Source of the DNA: Portulaca oleracea
Taxonomy: Eukaryota > Streptophyta > Magnoliopsida > Caryophyllales > Portulacaceae
Direction: 5' to 3'
Assembly (NCBI GenBank): GCA_029582165.1
Contig: CM055892.1
Span: 9,241,754-9,305,753, forward strand
DNA length: 64,000 nt
Position 1 is the first letter of the stretch. Every line of letters starts with the position of its first letter. The notes under the pieces were generated by a model. That model saw only the letters and a list, made by a program, of their open reading frames with translations, searched no databases and was not told where the DNA came from. Shown here one piece after another: positions 21,492-32,692 of the stretch. Made by a program: the position numbers and the translations under genes.

Positions 21492-21495
<4 letters not shown>

Positions 21496-21575
<80 letters not shown>
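21496..21575. repeat. (TA)n microsatellite, left
   Basis: About 40 TA units without interruption. Peptides of alternating Tyr-Ile from such tracts are not genes. Confidence 0.95.
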
Positions 21576-21577
<2 letters not shown>

Positions 21578-21980
21578 GCCTCATTGCACAGGAGTTCTGT
21601 GTTCACATTTATGGAGATCAAGACTGGTTGGATAATGTGATGAATCGTGGAGCTTGCACTAAAGCTCAACAGTAGAAAATTTTTCTTCTATATACTGGAG
21701 TTATCTATTATATCTGGCAGGAAAGGAATAGTAAATCTCATGGTACTGTAGGGAAGGGGGTGGAAATCCTAGCTAAGATGATTAGTAGAGATTGCATAGC
21801 TAAAATTCAGGGGGTGTTTGTTTCTTAATTTGAGATTGTGTTGGTTGTAATCTCTGGGTATGCCTGGAGTAAGTTGTATTCGTTTAAATTTGAATGGGAA
21901 AAGGGGTTGTAATCTCTGGGTATGCCCGGAGTAAGTTGTATTCGTTTCAGTTTGAATGGGAAAAGGCTCTCTCCTTTTAG

Positions 21981-21983
<3 letters not shown>
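21576..21983 (+). pseudogene. 3' end of an L1-type LINE ORF2 (zf-RVT region), captured
   Basis: The plus strand reads EFCVHIYGDQDWLDNVMN, a stop, then LLYTGVIYYIWQERNSKSHG and ILAKMISRDCIAKIQGVFVS before a stop. IYYIWQERN is the hallmark of the C-terminal zinc-binding region of plant L1 reverse transcriptases (YxIWxERN). A 62-bp duplication of the following 3' tail lies at 21843-21904 and 21905-21966. The fragment ends in the right (TA)n tract. Confidence 0.7.

Positions 21984-22061
<78 letters not shown>
21984..22061. repeat. (TA)n microsatellite, right
   Basis: About 39 TA units, following the LINE tail and preceding the right GGGACC-rich end of the hAT element. Confidence 0.95.
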
Positions 22062-22064
<3 letters not shown>

Positions 22065-22536
22065 GAATCGGGACCGGGACCGGGACCGGGAAATGAGGTT
22101 AAGTCCCACTCCCGGTCCCGCTCCCACCGAGAACGGGATTTCGGGACAGGGACTTGTTCCGCTCCCGGAATTCCCAGAATTTTTGCTCACCCCTAGTTCT
22201 TAGCCTGTTTGATGACGAGGCTAGAGTCTCCAAAGACCTTTATGTGACGTATGCCTAAAGCCAAGGCAGCTTGTAGACCCTTGATGCATGCTTCATATTC
22301 TGCAGCGAAGTTAGTAGCATCAAAGTCCAACTTTATAGATACAGGGACGTGTGCCCCTTCTGGAGATATTAATAAGACTCCTATTCCGCAACCCATTTGG
22401 TTAGAAACTCCATCAAAATACATTTCCCACGTAACTTCATCAGTGAAGAATACGTCTTCGTCTGAGAATTCCAAGTGAGTGCTTGGAGGTTCCTGTGATG
22501 GTGAAGCAGCCAGGAAATCTGAAATAACTCGCTCTT

Positions 22537-23298
22537 TGTAGACACCGGGATTCGCACCGATAAAATCCCGACTTATCAAAGGTTTAATAAAACATTTCGG
22601 CCGGATACCAGGCTAGATCATTGGCCCAATAAGCGGCACAAGCATAAGGCGGCCCAGTACCTGGGTTGAAACCCGCACGGGTTTTAATCAAGGTAGGGCC
22701 CAGAAACAGAACCAGCCCAAAGCGCGCCCCGGCCCAGCTGCTTCAAAACCCGCGCGGGTTTTAAACCACCTGAAGCGCGTCGTTTTGCCGTCCACGTCAG
22801 CGATCCGTGTGCCTGGATATTATAAAACCTGCGTGGGTTTTCTGTTTGAATTCGGCGCCAAAAATCTTGATCACCCCCCATGATATTAGCCCCATGTGTT
22901 TGAATCGTACCCTTGACTTTGTGATTTCATGGCATAATCCTTGGGATGTGTCCTCCATTTCCCTCCTAAAACTCACCTCACTCACCTATAAATACCCCTC
23001 CTTTTCACCCTCACTAACCACCAGCTATCATCATAATGCTACCTACACTCTCTTAAACTCTCTCTATTATATCCATTCTCATATTACCATTACCTTTACT
23101 CTACCAAATTCTCATGAAATCACCACCCATACATCACCTTTCCATCATCCTCATACTCACCTTCCCAACCCTCAAGTCAAAGCAAAGTCAAGGTTTCCGA
23201 CCGGTGCATTCGGGCTTCTAAATCAAAGAGGTTCACCTTCATTTTCTTGTTGTTGCTATTATTTAATCATGTAATTTGTATTTTATTTTTCATTATAT
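22537..23298 (+). repeat. C1 5' LTR, first half
   Basis: It starts TGTAGACACCGGGATTCG. Dyads at 22668, 22745 (AAAACCCGCGCGGGTTTT, a perfect palindrome) and 22824 are 77 and 79 bp apart. TATA box TATAAATA at 22987-22994. It stops at TATAT, after which C2 begins; the rest is at 53262-54020. Combined length about 1.5 kb. Confidence 0.85.
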
Positions 23299-24869
23299 TG
23301 TAGACACCGGAATTTGTACGCTATAAACCCGACTCATCAAAAATATGCAAGTCAGACGGGCCAAGTAATAAACGGGTCATTGGGCCTAAAGGATCAATAA
23401 ACCGAGCCCAAGAAAAATAAACAAGCTGCAAATAATTGTTAAAACCCACTGGGGTTTTAACTATTATAGAACAAGCCCATGCAGAAATAGGCCCAGTCGC
23501 GCGCCTCTTGTTAGAAAAGATCAAAACCCGCCTGGATTTTAAGCTTTTTAGCGCCAAAATCTGCATGCATGCGTGATCCCTTGATCATAGCCCCACGTGG
23601 TTGACCTTCCCCTTGACCACCCAAAACCCGCCTGGGTTTTAGACTCTGATGGCATGATTTGTGGGGTATGCTCCCCACGGATTCCCTCCAAAACTCACAC
23701 CCCTTCACCTATAAATGCCCCGTCCATTTCACCATCATATCATCAACAATCACTCTCTACCATCCTTACTCTACTAAACAATTCCCATCAACAACTCTCA
23801 CAAAAATCACCATCATTATACTCACATTCTATTACTCTCATTTCCATTATATTATACCTCCATTCTCCCAAAATCTCATCATCCACATCCACATCTAATC
23901 CTCTCATAATCACATTCGTCACCACCATACAAACATCCATATACTACTTTTTCTAGCCATTCACATCATCTCATCTAAGATTCAAGTCAAGAGGGGGGGG
24001 GGGCAACTCAAGGGATCAAGGTCATCATCGCTACATCCTAAGCAAGGTTCGATTTCTTTATTTACCGTATTGTGTTTAATCATGTAATTCTTTATTTAAT
24101 ACCGTGCTTGTAGATTTTGTAAAATGAAAATCGCATTGTTTTTATATTGCATGATTCGAATAATAATTCCGCGAAATTAATCAAACTTCTCCCCGCTCTC
24201 TTTCTTTTCAATGTTGATTTTAGTAGAGTCTGTTTTATAACAGGCGGATTCGAGAGTTCTTATAACTCTCGAATTCGTAACCTTACCCCGAATCTAGAAA
24301 TCGGGTTCGTAGACCGAAGTCTTTCTTTTCTTATTTTATGGTTTGTCGATTTTCCTTAAATCGGCTGGCGACTCTTTTTACATTTAACAAATTCGTTTTA
24401 CTATTTAAAGTATTCGATTTCTTTTACAAAATTAATTTAAGAAAATAATTTAATTCATGTCCAATATTTATCCAAGGGTCCCGAGAGAAATGGGCCAGAA
24501 AATGATAAAACCTAGGCGGGTTTTATCATTTTCAACCCAGTTTCTCTTTGGGTCGAGGAGATTAGTGGCCCAACTGGAATCTGCTAAAACCTAGGTGGGT
24601 TTTAGCTAATTCCGGTGGCCCACTGGTTCTCTTTGGGCCTGGATTTATTAATATGGCCGGGATTAAATTATTGTTAAATTAATTTGTGTAATTACGTATA
24701 ATTTAAATAATAAAAAACGGGTTTGTAAATAATAAATTTTCATCACCCTGAAAATGAATTTCGAAAATTAAAAACATCCTTATTTAAGGATTAAGAAACC
24801 TTAGTCGGCTCCCGATCACAAAAGTAGCGCATCACGGGAAAAGGTTCCGCCTTTTTCCGGGGTCCTATA
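23299..24869 (+). repeat. C2 5' LTR
   Basis: It starts TGTAGACACCGGAATTTG and ends GGGGTCCTATA (canonical CA changed to TA). Dyads at 23441, 23523 and 23623 lie upstream of the TATA box; another pair is at 24507 and 24586 in U5 (79 bp apart). Compared with the 3' LTR it lacks one dyad-to-dyad interval (the equivalent of 51833-51912). Confidence 0.9.
23710..23717 (+). promoter_or_regulatory. TATA box of the C2 5' LTR
   Basis: TATAAATG lies about 70 bp after the third dyad, in the same context (CACCTATAAAT) as in the C1 LTR (22987) and the C2 3' LTR (52099). Confidence 0.7.
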
Positions 24870-24871
24870 GA

Positions 24872-24891
24872 TTGGCGACTCAACTGGGGAC
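24872..24891 (+). promoter_or_regulatory. Primer binding site of C2
   Basis: TTGGCGACTCAACTGGGGAC directly after the LTR. This is the Tat/Ogre-type primer site (TGGCGACTCCACTGGGGA), which for Ogre elements has been assigned to an Arg tRNA; I cannot verify the tRNA here. Confidence 0.75.
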
Positions 24892-26220
24892 TTAAACTTT
24901 AAAAAGAGGGTAAAACTTGAAAAAATCAAATTGATTTGAAAGTGTAAAAGGGAGAAGTTAATTTATTTCGTGACTTTATTATTCTTTTAGGCATCCCTTG
25001 CATACCGGGCCACTAATCGAGTCTTTTGACACGTTAGCACAAAGGCGACGGTTTAAGTTACCTAAGATTTCCCTTGAGAGCGGGAGGCCACTATTATGGG
25101 GATGAACTCTACATCTCTAAGCATTTCGTCGCTCCTCTCCCGATGTCACACTCCGAGAGCTTCCTTAAAGTTCTTTGAGAAATACCCTAACTGCTTACCT
25201 TGTGTTATGAAGAACCGGGGCGAAGGCATGCGGTTAGGCTATATACCCAACTATAAAAGTCCATGAATTTGGAGCCTTGGCTTAGGGTACCCCTTCCATG
25301 TGTATGCTATGTGCTATGTGTATCCCTCCCCTTTTCTTGTCTTTTGTAAAAAGTCAACCCTAGTTTGGAGGTTTTGTTCTAGTCCATATAAAATTCATTG
25401 GGTTCAGAAAATGATTATTTATTAATTAATATAATTAACTCAAAGACATTTTTGTTAGCACAAGTGGAAGGGCCCATTTATGCTCGAAAGTTGATTATCT
25501 TGATTAATAAATAAAAATTGACTCACATTTGAAGATATTATATGGCCCTTTATGAAATTCTCTTAACAAAGGTCAAAAAAAATTAATTAAAATGCTAACA
25601 AAGTTAATGGATAGCGTCTTAGACTGCATAATAGTCACTAGGCTTGAGTAAATTAATTTATCAATTTAATTAATAAATCCATCATATTTATGGCCGACCC
25701 GTTGTTAGACCCAACCATATTGGATTTGCCAATTAAGCCCATAAATTGATTATGACTTGCTTATTGTTGACTTTATCCAGTCCTTTACAATACCCATTTT
25801 CCTCGAGTTAAAAAAAGAGGAGTACAAAAAAGGAAAAGGTTAAAAAAAAAGTGGGTTGTCGGTCTTGTTGAACATTATTCTAGTCCGCATAATAGCCAAT
25901 ATGGTTTGAGCTGTTTGAGTTATTGAGCCAAGTTACAGATTCTCCTTAAAACGGTCGGCCAGTGGATTAGGCCCATCCGAATTGAGAAACACTGACTATA
26001 GCCTGCCAACTTATGACCCGCTCGCTATGTTGACTTTATTCGACCCTTTATAATGTTCTGTTTTTAGGTCCATATAAAGTTAGGCCATGCACTCCCAAAA
26101 AGTGGGTGAGTCCTCTGTGTCAGCATAATGTGTCAAGATTGATTAGGATCATATAGGTCATCTAGGTCATGCATGCATCGGGTAGAACGTGTCATCGAGT
26201 GTCTTAACTTTGAATTTCCA
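24892..26220 (+). other. C2 5' leader
   Basis: Noncoding, homologous throughout to C1 54043-55387 (e.g. GGGCCACTAATCG, GCACAAAGGCGACGG). It ends in an acceptor-like TTTCCATGCAG|GCATC shortly before gag, suggesting a leader intron. AT-rich, no gene seen. Confidence 0.6.
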
Positions 26221-27824
26221 TGCAGGCATCATTGGTGATCGACTCCGAGCCCGCATTCGAGATCCACGAACAGGCCATTTGATTCCGAACCCTTGCTACG
26301 ATACATCTGCAACCAGTGACAGCATCATGTCTGGAGAACAATTCCAAGAGATCCCGGTCCAGAGCACCGAAGCAAACATCACAAAGCATTTGGATGACCT
26401 CTACACCAAAATGCAAGGTATGGTATTTGCCAATACCTTAGAACAAGAGCAGAAGGTGGGCAAAAGACTAAATGAACAACAAGTGATAGACGGAATATTG
26501 CAAGCCATTACTAAGATCAATACCGAACTGGGGTTGAATGCGGAAGAAGACGATGAAGAGATACAGGGATATGAGTTTGAACCTGAAATCATCAAGATAT
26601 CCCCGAATTCTGGAGGAAGTGGGATATCCAAGACAAAGGTCGATACCCCTGAGGCGTCTAAATTCATGAAGGACCTTGCTGTTAAGGCCCTTGAACAGAA
26701 ATTAGAAAGCCTTACCAAAGCAATGAGCACTGTGCGCCTTTTGCGCATGGATATCCGAAGTGCCATCGCTGCTCACCACTCAAGGTAGCTGATAAAGTGA
26801 AGGTACCAAACATCAGGTTCAAACCCTTTGAGAACCCAGTTCATCACATCGAAGAGTTCATGAGGCTAGCACCTTTAAACCGGATTGATGTCAGTTTATA
26901 CTCTACTGTTTTCCCATCCACTCTAGATGGCGAAGCCAATGTATGGTATCACGCTTTACCACCCCAAACTAAGGCCGATTGGAATGAACTGTTCAAAGCC
27001 TTCATCAATCACTACAGTCGCATTCAAAGGAAGCAGGCTACGGTGGATGACTTGACCACCATGAAGCAACGAGATGACGAATCCTTCCTGGATTACTTTG
27101 AGCGATTGGATACCAAGCTAACTCACATCAATGAGACAATCCCTCTTCTCCTACAGCTGTCTAATTTCAAGCAAGGGCTAAAAGGCAGTTTATCCAAACA
27201 CTTGGGATACCACGTCATCAAAGACTTTGACTACTTGAAGGACATCTGTGTCAAATTAGAAGCAATGCATAATGAGAAGACCACTTCGCCTTGAAGGAAG
27301 GGGTCTAGTTCCAACAGGAGGGCCACTAGTGCGTCTAGCCACCCTCCTAAGATCATGGAAACTAACTCTATCCAGTGCAAGGGGCCTTTCATACCAAAGT
27401 ATGAGACTTACACACCATTGGACGTCTCTTACTCACAAGCTCTTGATCGATTGGTCAAGAAAGGTTTTTTGGTCCTACCTTTGCCAAGGGAAGAATCAGC
27501 AACAAGAGGAAAGAATTTGGATCAATTCTACCGCTACCATCGCTGCCGAGGACATGATATTGAGAAATGCTGGTCTCTCAAGAACAAAATAGAAGATATG
27601 ATAAGGGATGGGACGCTACCCATGCCAAAAGTTCCCAAAAGCCTAACAATCAAAGCAACCCGATGCCCGAGCATACAAATGCTATCTTTTATGGAGTTTG
27701 TAGCTTTGATCCTTCTACTTTGATTGTTGAAATGGGTCAACCTATCCCCGAGGTGCTCGGCTTTCATGAAGACCTATCCATTCATGGTATTTGGGACAGT
27801 GATGACGATGAGCAACATGAATAG
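26189..27824 (+). pseudogene. C2 Gag, frameshifted
   Basis: The likely start is ATG at 26327 (MSGEQFQEIPVQSTEANI); the open frame before it passes through the putative acceptor. A coiled-coil stretch (LEQEQKVGKRLNEQQ, ALEQKLESLTKAM) is followed by a frameshift near 26765. The Gag core is at 26797-27294: VPNIRFKPFENPVHHIEEFM, ANVWYHALPP, LFKAFINHYSRIQRKQATV and SFLDYFERLDTKL, as in the Retrotrans_gag family. After a stop, a CCHC-like knuckle (YRYHRCRGHDIEKCW, first Cys changed to Tyr) is at about 27529. It was the structural protein of the particle; now broken in at least three places. Confidence 0.8.
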
Positions 27825-27839
27825 TCCAAGACGGAATGG

Positions 27840-28522
27840 ATGGAGCCGGATGAGCCAACATCAGATGATGTAGCATTCCTCACTCGATCAGGCCACCATA
27901 ACAACAGGAACACCACCACCCCAGTGGCTGTTTCTAATCCTACACCAATGGCTACCAACGACAATCATGTTCAGCCTGAAGATCCTCTCCTTGCACAACT
28001 CAAGAAGACCAAGGCTGAAGTTACCATCTGGCAATTGATATGTACCTCACAAGCACACAGACAAAAGATGATGGACGCTCTTACTGCATTAACAGTATCT
28101 CCCACGACAACTCCTGAATCTCTAGTTGCTCATGTGACTACCCGACAAGAGTCTATCACCTTACAGTGCAATGTTCCAACAAGACTATCCCACTAGTTTT
28201 AGTCGATAATGGCTTAGCTGTGAATGTGTGCCCTTGGAGGACGGCATAGAAATTGGGAGTCCAACAACAACACTTGGCTCAAAATGGTGTACAACTAAGG
28301 GCTTACGACAACTCTCCTCGAAAGTCGGTTGGGTCCATAATATTGCCCATCACTACAGGCAATATCACTCGGAATGTGGAGTTCGTAGTGCTAGACATTA
28401 CCGCCTCCTTCAATCTGCTGCTAGGGAGGCTGTGGCTTCATGAATGCAATGCTATAGCATCTACCTTACACCAGAAGGTAAAGATGCTGGTCCAAGGACA
28501 AGTTATCACCATCTCGAGATAA
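27840..28522 (+). pseudogene. C2 protease region
   Basis: A linker (MEPDEPTSDDVAFLTRSGHH..) leads to an aspartic protease with LVDNGLAVNVCPWRTA at about 28201-28248, where C1 has the functional-looking DNGSAINV. The C2 active-site Ser is changed to Leu and a TAG follows at 28246. Downstream FVVLDITASFNLLLGRLWLH matches the flap and ILG region (LLGRPWL in C1). A frame change separates the two parts. It would have processed Gag-Pol. Confidence 0.75.
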
Positions 28523-28564
28523 TCCATCAATGCTGTCTTCATTCCCAAGCAAGCAACCCTTGAG

Positions 28565-29392
28565 GTGGAGCAGAGTTCTATGGACGAAGAACTTCACAAC
28601 TTTGAACTTGTGGCAACTTTGAGCCAGGATGAAGCTTCCTTTGACTTCGATCCCTACTCAAATCCCAAAGTGCATGCTAAACTCAGGAAACAGGGACACT
28701 TTCTTGGAATGCCGCTAGGAAAGAACCCGAAAAATAAGATTCCTCCTGTGTTCAAGATGTTTAAGTAGAAGGGAAGGTTTGGCTTAGGATACAAGCCAAC
28801 TAAGAAGGAAGTTAGGCTCGCCAAGATAGCCATAGCTGAGCAGAAGAGGATGGACAACCCACCTACCTTGTTCCAAATGAAGTCCTATCCACTCACCCTG
28901 AATGGACAGTTTGTTAGGGAAGGTGATGACTTCCCTTACTATGGGTTCCCCGAACCATATTACCTAAAGAACAAGGGAGTTCAAGTTGCTGGATTAGAGG
29001 TTTTCAATAACTGTATCATTAATATGGCTACTGTTTTTATCCCCGCTCGGGACAAACAGCCACCGTTGGAATGGACTCATCTTGCTGGGAGCAACATATT
29101 TGGCATGCTGTTCGGACAAGAAGCTGCTAAGGGAGAGTATGAAGCTGACGCTGTTATTGTTGCACTATCCAACCCAAGCTTTGACCCAAGTCTCATGATC
29201 ACCGAAGAAAAAGAAGTCAAGGCGGTCTCATGGGTCGATGCTGAGAAGAATAGCTTTGTTTTATCTGTAGGAGAGTCTGTTCCTATGGACATAGAGTCTA
29301 GTCCTAAGAGTCTAGAGTCAAGTGAGTCTGGTCTTGAGTCTGCCGGCGATGTACTCATTTGTGCATTCAATAAAATGAACCTTTCTGCTTAG
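28565..29392 (+). pseudogene. C2 protease-RT linker
   Basis: This conserved spacer is shared with C1 57650-58340: FDFDPYSNPKVHAKL, a Gly-rich GRFGLGYKPT (G-patch-like, uncertain), then FVREGDDFPYYGFPEPYYL and ARDKQPPLEWTH. A TAG interrupts it at 28766. Function unknown; such long linkers are usual in Tat pol. Confidence 0.6.
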
Positions 29393-29494
29393 TCTGATTT
29401 TTCTTTCCCCTCTTCCCTAAACTACTGCGCTAATAATAATAATCAGGAATTTAATGAACCCTTAAAAGAATTTTCTAATGAACATGAGCATAAG

Positions 29495-30957
29495 ATGGCG
29501 GTGTTGGAAAACACCATCACCATAAATGTGGGCACGGAAGAACAACCTCGAGAGTTGAAGTTAGGTAGTTCACTCACAGCAGAAGAACGGGTAGCATTTA
29601 CAAAGCTTCTCGAGGAGTTTGTGGATGTATTCGCGTGGTCTTATGAAGACATGTCGGGGATGCAAAGTCGGTTCGACAAAAGGCTAGGAGGATCAAACCT
29701 GAATGGGCTAAGAAAATTGAAGAAGAGGTGATCAAGCAGCTTAACGCTAAGTTTATCAAAGCAGTCCAATACCCTGAATGGATTGCTAACATTGTCCCAG
29801 TACCCAAGAAAGATGGGAAAGTGCGTATGTGCGTGGACTTCCGAGACCTTAACAAAGCTAGTCCCAAGGATAGTTTCCCTCTACCCCACATCGATGTATT
29901 AGTGGATAACACTTGCGGACATGAGCTTTTATCTTTTATGGACGGGTATGCCGGTTACAACCAAATAAAAATGGCAGAAGAAGATATGGAGAAGACTTCC
30001 TTTACCACACCATGGGGAAGATACTGTTATGTCGTCATCCCTTTCGGTCTTAAAAATTCCGGAGCAACGTACCAGAGAACTGCCAATACCCTACTTCATG
30101 ACATGATGCACGTCGAAGTAGAAGTTTATGTTGATGACATGATTGTTAAGTCCAATACAAGGGAGGGTCATATTCCTAACCTCCGGAAGTTCTTTCTGCG
30201 TCTTCGCAAATACAAAATGCGGCTCAACCCAGAAAAGTGCACCTTCGGTGTTACCTCTGGGAAGCTACTAGGCTATGTGGTCAGCCAACGGGGCATCGAA
30301 GTTGATCCTTCAAAGATCAAGGCTATCTAACAGTTACAGCCACCTAAGACAGAAAAGGAGATACGAGGTTTCTTGGGTCGAATCCAGTACATCAGCAGGT
30401 TCATTTCAAAGCTTACCATGACTTGTGAACCTTTGTTCAAGAAGCTAAAGAAAGGAAGCAAATTAGAATGGGACGATCAATGTCAAGCTGCTTTTGATAA
30501 AATCAAGGAGTATTTGCAACATCCTCCAGTTCTCATGTCACCAATACCAGATGAGCCTCTACTCCTTTACCTTTCAGTGACTAGCTTAGTCATGGGGGCT
30601 ATGCTAGCTCAAAAGGTGAAAGGTCAAGAGAGCGCTATCTACTACTTGAGCAAGAAGTTCCTTGACTACGAAAGTCGATATGCAGACATAGAGAAAATGG
30701 CTCTCGCATTAGTTTGGGCCAGCAAGAAATTAAGGCACTACATGCTCTCACACACGGTGTATGTAATAGCTGAGAACAATCCCATCAAATTCATCATGGA
30801 GCAACCAACCATCAACAACCGCATCGCTCGATGGGTAGTCATCCTTTCTGAGTTCAATCTTCAATACTTATCCTAGAAATCTGTTAAAGGGCGGGTTGTT
30901 TCAGATTTTATGGCTGCTTCACCGTCACAAGAACCTCCAAGCACTCACTTGGAATTC
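29495..30957 (+). pseudogene. C2 reverse transcriptase and RNase H
   Basis: RT motifs: WIANIVPVPKKDGKVRMCVD, LLSFMDGYAGYNQI, FTTPWGRYCYVVIPFGLKN and the catalytic YVDDMIVKSN at about 30126. RNase H follows with EWDDQCQAAFDKIKEYL, the Ty3 pattern around YYLSKKFLDYESRY and LPILSEF-like ILSEFNLQYL. Defects: a frameshift near 29700, TAA at 30328 (Gln in C1) and TAG near 30894. It copies element RNA into cDNA in the particle; the catalytic residues remain but the frame is broken. Confidence 0.85.
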
Positions 30958-32456
30958 TAGGGATCACAATACTTATCCTAGAAATCTTCAATACTTATCC
31001 TAGAAGCTTTTGGGACTGGCTGACCAATTTGAGAAGATTAACTTCCAATATCTTTCTAGGGATCACAATGAACTGGTCGATGCCTTGGCCAAGTTGTCCT
31101 CAATGATATAAATCCCATCAGGCACGCTCCAGCTACCAGTAATTGTAGGGCGACAGTCTGAACCCGCATATGTCTGTGCCATGAAAACACAAGAAGAGGA
31201 GACTGATGAATGGTTTCTTAACATATACATTTTCCTTCGGGAAGAAGAATATCCAGCTGAGTTAGATGCTCGAGGACAACGAGCGATCAGGGCTTTAGCA
31301 GCACAATACTGCTTGATCCAAGATCGGTTATACAAGAAGTCACCTACAGGCATCAATCTGTTGTGTATCGATGCCAAAAGTGCAAAAGAAATTATGGCTA
31401 CTGTATTCGGAGGAGAGTGTGGGCCTCACATGAATGGGTGCATGCTGGCGAAGAAGATTCAAAGAGCTAGCTATTACTGGACCACTACGGAAGCAAACTG
31501 CTTGAATTTTGTTCGAAAACTGTCACAAATGTCAGGAGTATGCCAATCTGCAGCATCAACATCCTTCATATCTGACAAAACTAACCTCTCCATGGCCATT
31601 CTCGGTATGGGGTATTGACATCACTGGCAAAATACACCCAACCGGAACATGAGGACATGAATACATCCTGGTCGCTATTGATTACTTCACTAAGTGGATA
31701 GAGGCAACCTCTTTTGCCAAACTCAAATCCAAGCAAGTAGCCAAATTCATCCTTCAGAACATTATATGCCGATACGGAGTACCTGATGAGATCATCAGTG
31801 ATAACAAGACTCACTTTCGAAAGGAGGTGGAGGTTTTGCTCACCAATTACAAAATTCAGCACCATCGATCTTCACCTTACCGGCCACAAACATCCGGAGC
31901 TGTAGAAGAGACCAATAAAACGGTGGTGGGGATCATTAAGAAGATGGTCGTTACTTACAAGGATTGGCCTGACAAGTTAGCATTTGCCTTATGGGGATAC
32001 CGAAACTCAATTCGAACTGCCACCGGAGCAACACCCTATTCATTAGTGTATGGGATGGAAGCAGTCCTGCCGATCGAGTTAGCGATCCCGTCATTATGGA
32101 TAGTGGCAGAAAGCCAATTGCCAGAAGCAGAATGGGCTAGGGCAAGGTTCGAGGAGTTAATGTTGATGGATGAATGGCGATCAAGGGCGTTGCATAATGT
32201 TCAGGTATACCAGAATAGGATCACTCGCGCCTTTAATAAAAAGATGAAAAGTCGTTCACTTCAAGCAGGTCATTTGGTGCTTAAGGAAATGAGGGCACCA
32301 ATACAAGACCCAAGGGGAAAGTTCGCACCTAATTGGAAAGGTCCTTATATGGTCAAGGAAATTTTGCCGGGAGGAGCAGCTCGACTTGCCACTATGGATG
32401 GAGAAGATGTGATCCAACCAACAAATTTGGATCAGCTCAAGAGATATTATGCTTAA
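30958..32456 (+). pseudogene. C2 aRNH remnant and integrase
   Basis: Most of aRNH is deleted at about 30958-31010 and replaced by copies of CAATACTTATCCTAGAA; its end (RDHNELVDALAKLSSM) survives. The integrase has an HHCC region altered to KLSQMSG by a frameshift near 31520. The core has AIDYFTKW, EIISDNKTHF and GAVEETNK (the Asp, Asp, Glu residues). The C-terminus runs LWGYRNSIRTATGATPY, LQAGHLVLKEMRAP and LDQLKRYYA with a stop at 32456. The part from 31797 on is unit 1 of the tandem block. Confidence 0.85.
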
Positions 32457-32692
32457 TATAGCCAAGCAACTGGAAAACCAATTTTCAGACACTTTGTTAA
32501 TATTCAATCTACGCTCAGAAAAAGAAGGAAAGATAAAGTTTGCAAGGACACAATGATTGTAAACAATAATTCTTCTTTTATTAATAATTAAAATGCAAGT
32601 ACACTGCTTGTAAATAAGAAAATTCAAAAGGCGTAATTAAATAAAAGTTTATTCTAGCAAAGCAGTTCAGGTCCTTCACTTCCGTCCATCTT
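32457..32692. other. Convergent 3' spacer, U1
   Basis: AT-rich spacer between the pol stop (plus) and the aORF2 stop (minus), with AATAAA-like sequences on both strands. Repeated at 36462-36697, 40188-40423 and 44585-44820. The minus-strand 123-codon frames crossing it are shadows of integrase. Confidence 0.6.

Larger units (their letters stand above)
21036..22195. mobile_element. Non-autonomous hAT element with an 8-bp target duplication
   Basis: The terminal inverted repeats TAGGGGTGAGC/GCTCACCCCTA are flanked by the 8-bp duplication GTTCTTAG at 21028-21035 and 22196-22203. Both subterminal regions are packed with GTCCCG/CGGGAC hexamers (about 21041-21200 and 22066-22180), the kind of clustered site hAT transposases bind. 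No transposase. The inside holds two long (TA)n tracts with a LINE fragment between them. Confidence 0.9.
7474..22536 (-). mobile_element. Element B: minus-strand Tat/Ogre-lineage retrotransposon
   Basis: Reading right to left: aRNH (22536 down, split by a hAT element), integrase (20760-19703, cut by element F), then the 3' region whose two antisense genes lie on the plus strand (aORF2 at 13248-14619, PMD gene at 9160-12372), then 22-bp tandem repeats and the end of the 3' LTR (8297-7474). The LTR end TACCTACA and U5 are homologous to C1 and C2. RT, protease, gag and the 5' LTR would lie beyond C1, outside the window. Confidence 0.85.
20761..22536 (-). pseudogene. aRNH domain of B, split by a hAT element and by C1
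   Basis: The N-terminal half (22536-22204) reads VISDFLAASPSQEPPSTHLE, then MYFDGVSNQMGCGIGVLLIS, AEYEACIKGLQAALALGI and VFGDSSLVIKQA. These carry the catalytic Asp, Glu and Asp positions of the archaeal-type RNase H typical of Tat elements. The C-terminal half (21035-20761) carries RDHNELAHALAKLSSM with the final Asp/His region. The hAT element at 21036-22195 and its duplication separate the halves. C1 is inserted directly before VISDFL, removing RT and RNase H from view. Confidence 0.85.

Noticed and set aside
21825..22203. ORFs with long Tyr-Ile runs
   Set aside because: They are translations of the (TA)n microsatellites.
24872..24891. Possible tRNA genes at the primer sites
   Set aside because: Only the tRNA 3'-end complement is present at each primer site; no cloverleaf was seen.
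32256..32627. 123-codon minus-strand ORF repeated in all four units
   Set aside because: It is antisense to the integrase C-terminus and the AT-rich spacer; it repeats only because the unit repeats, and it lacks a promoter or domain.
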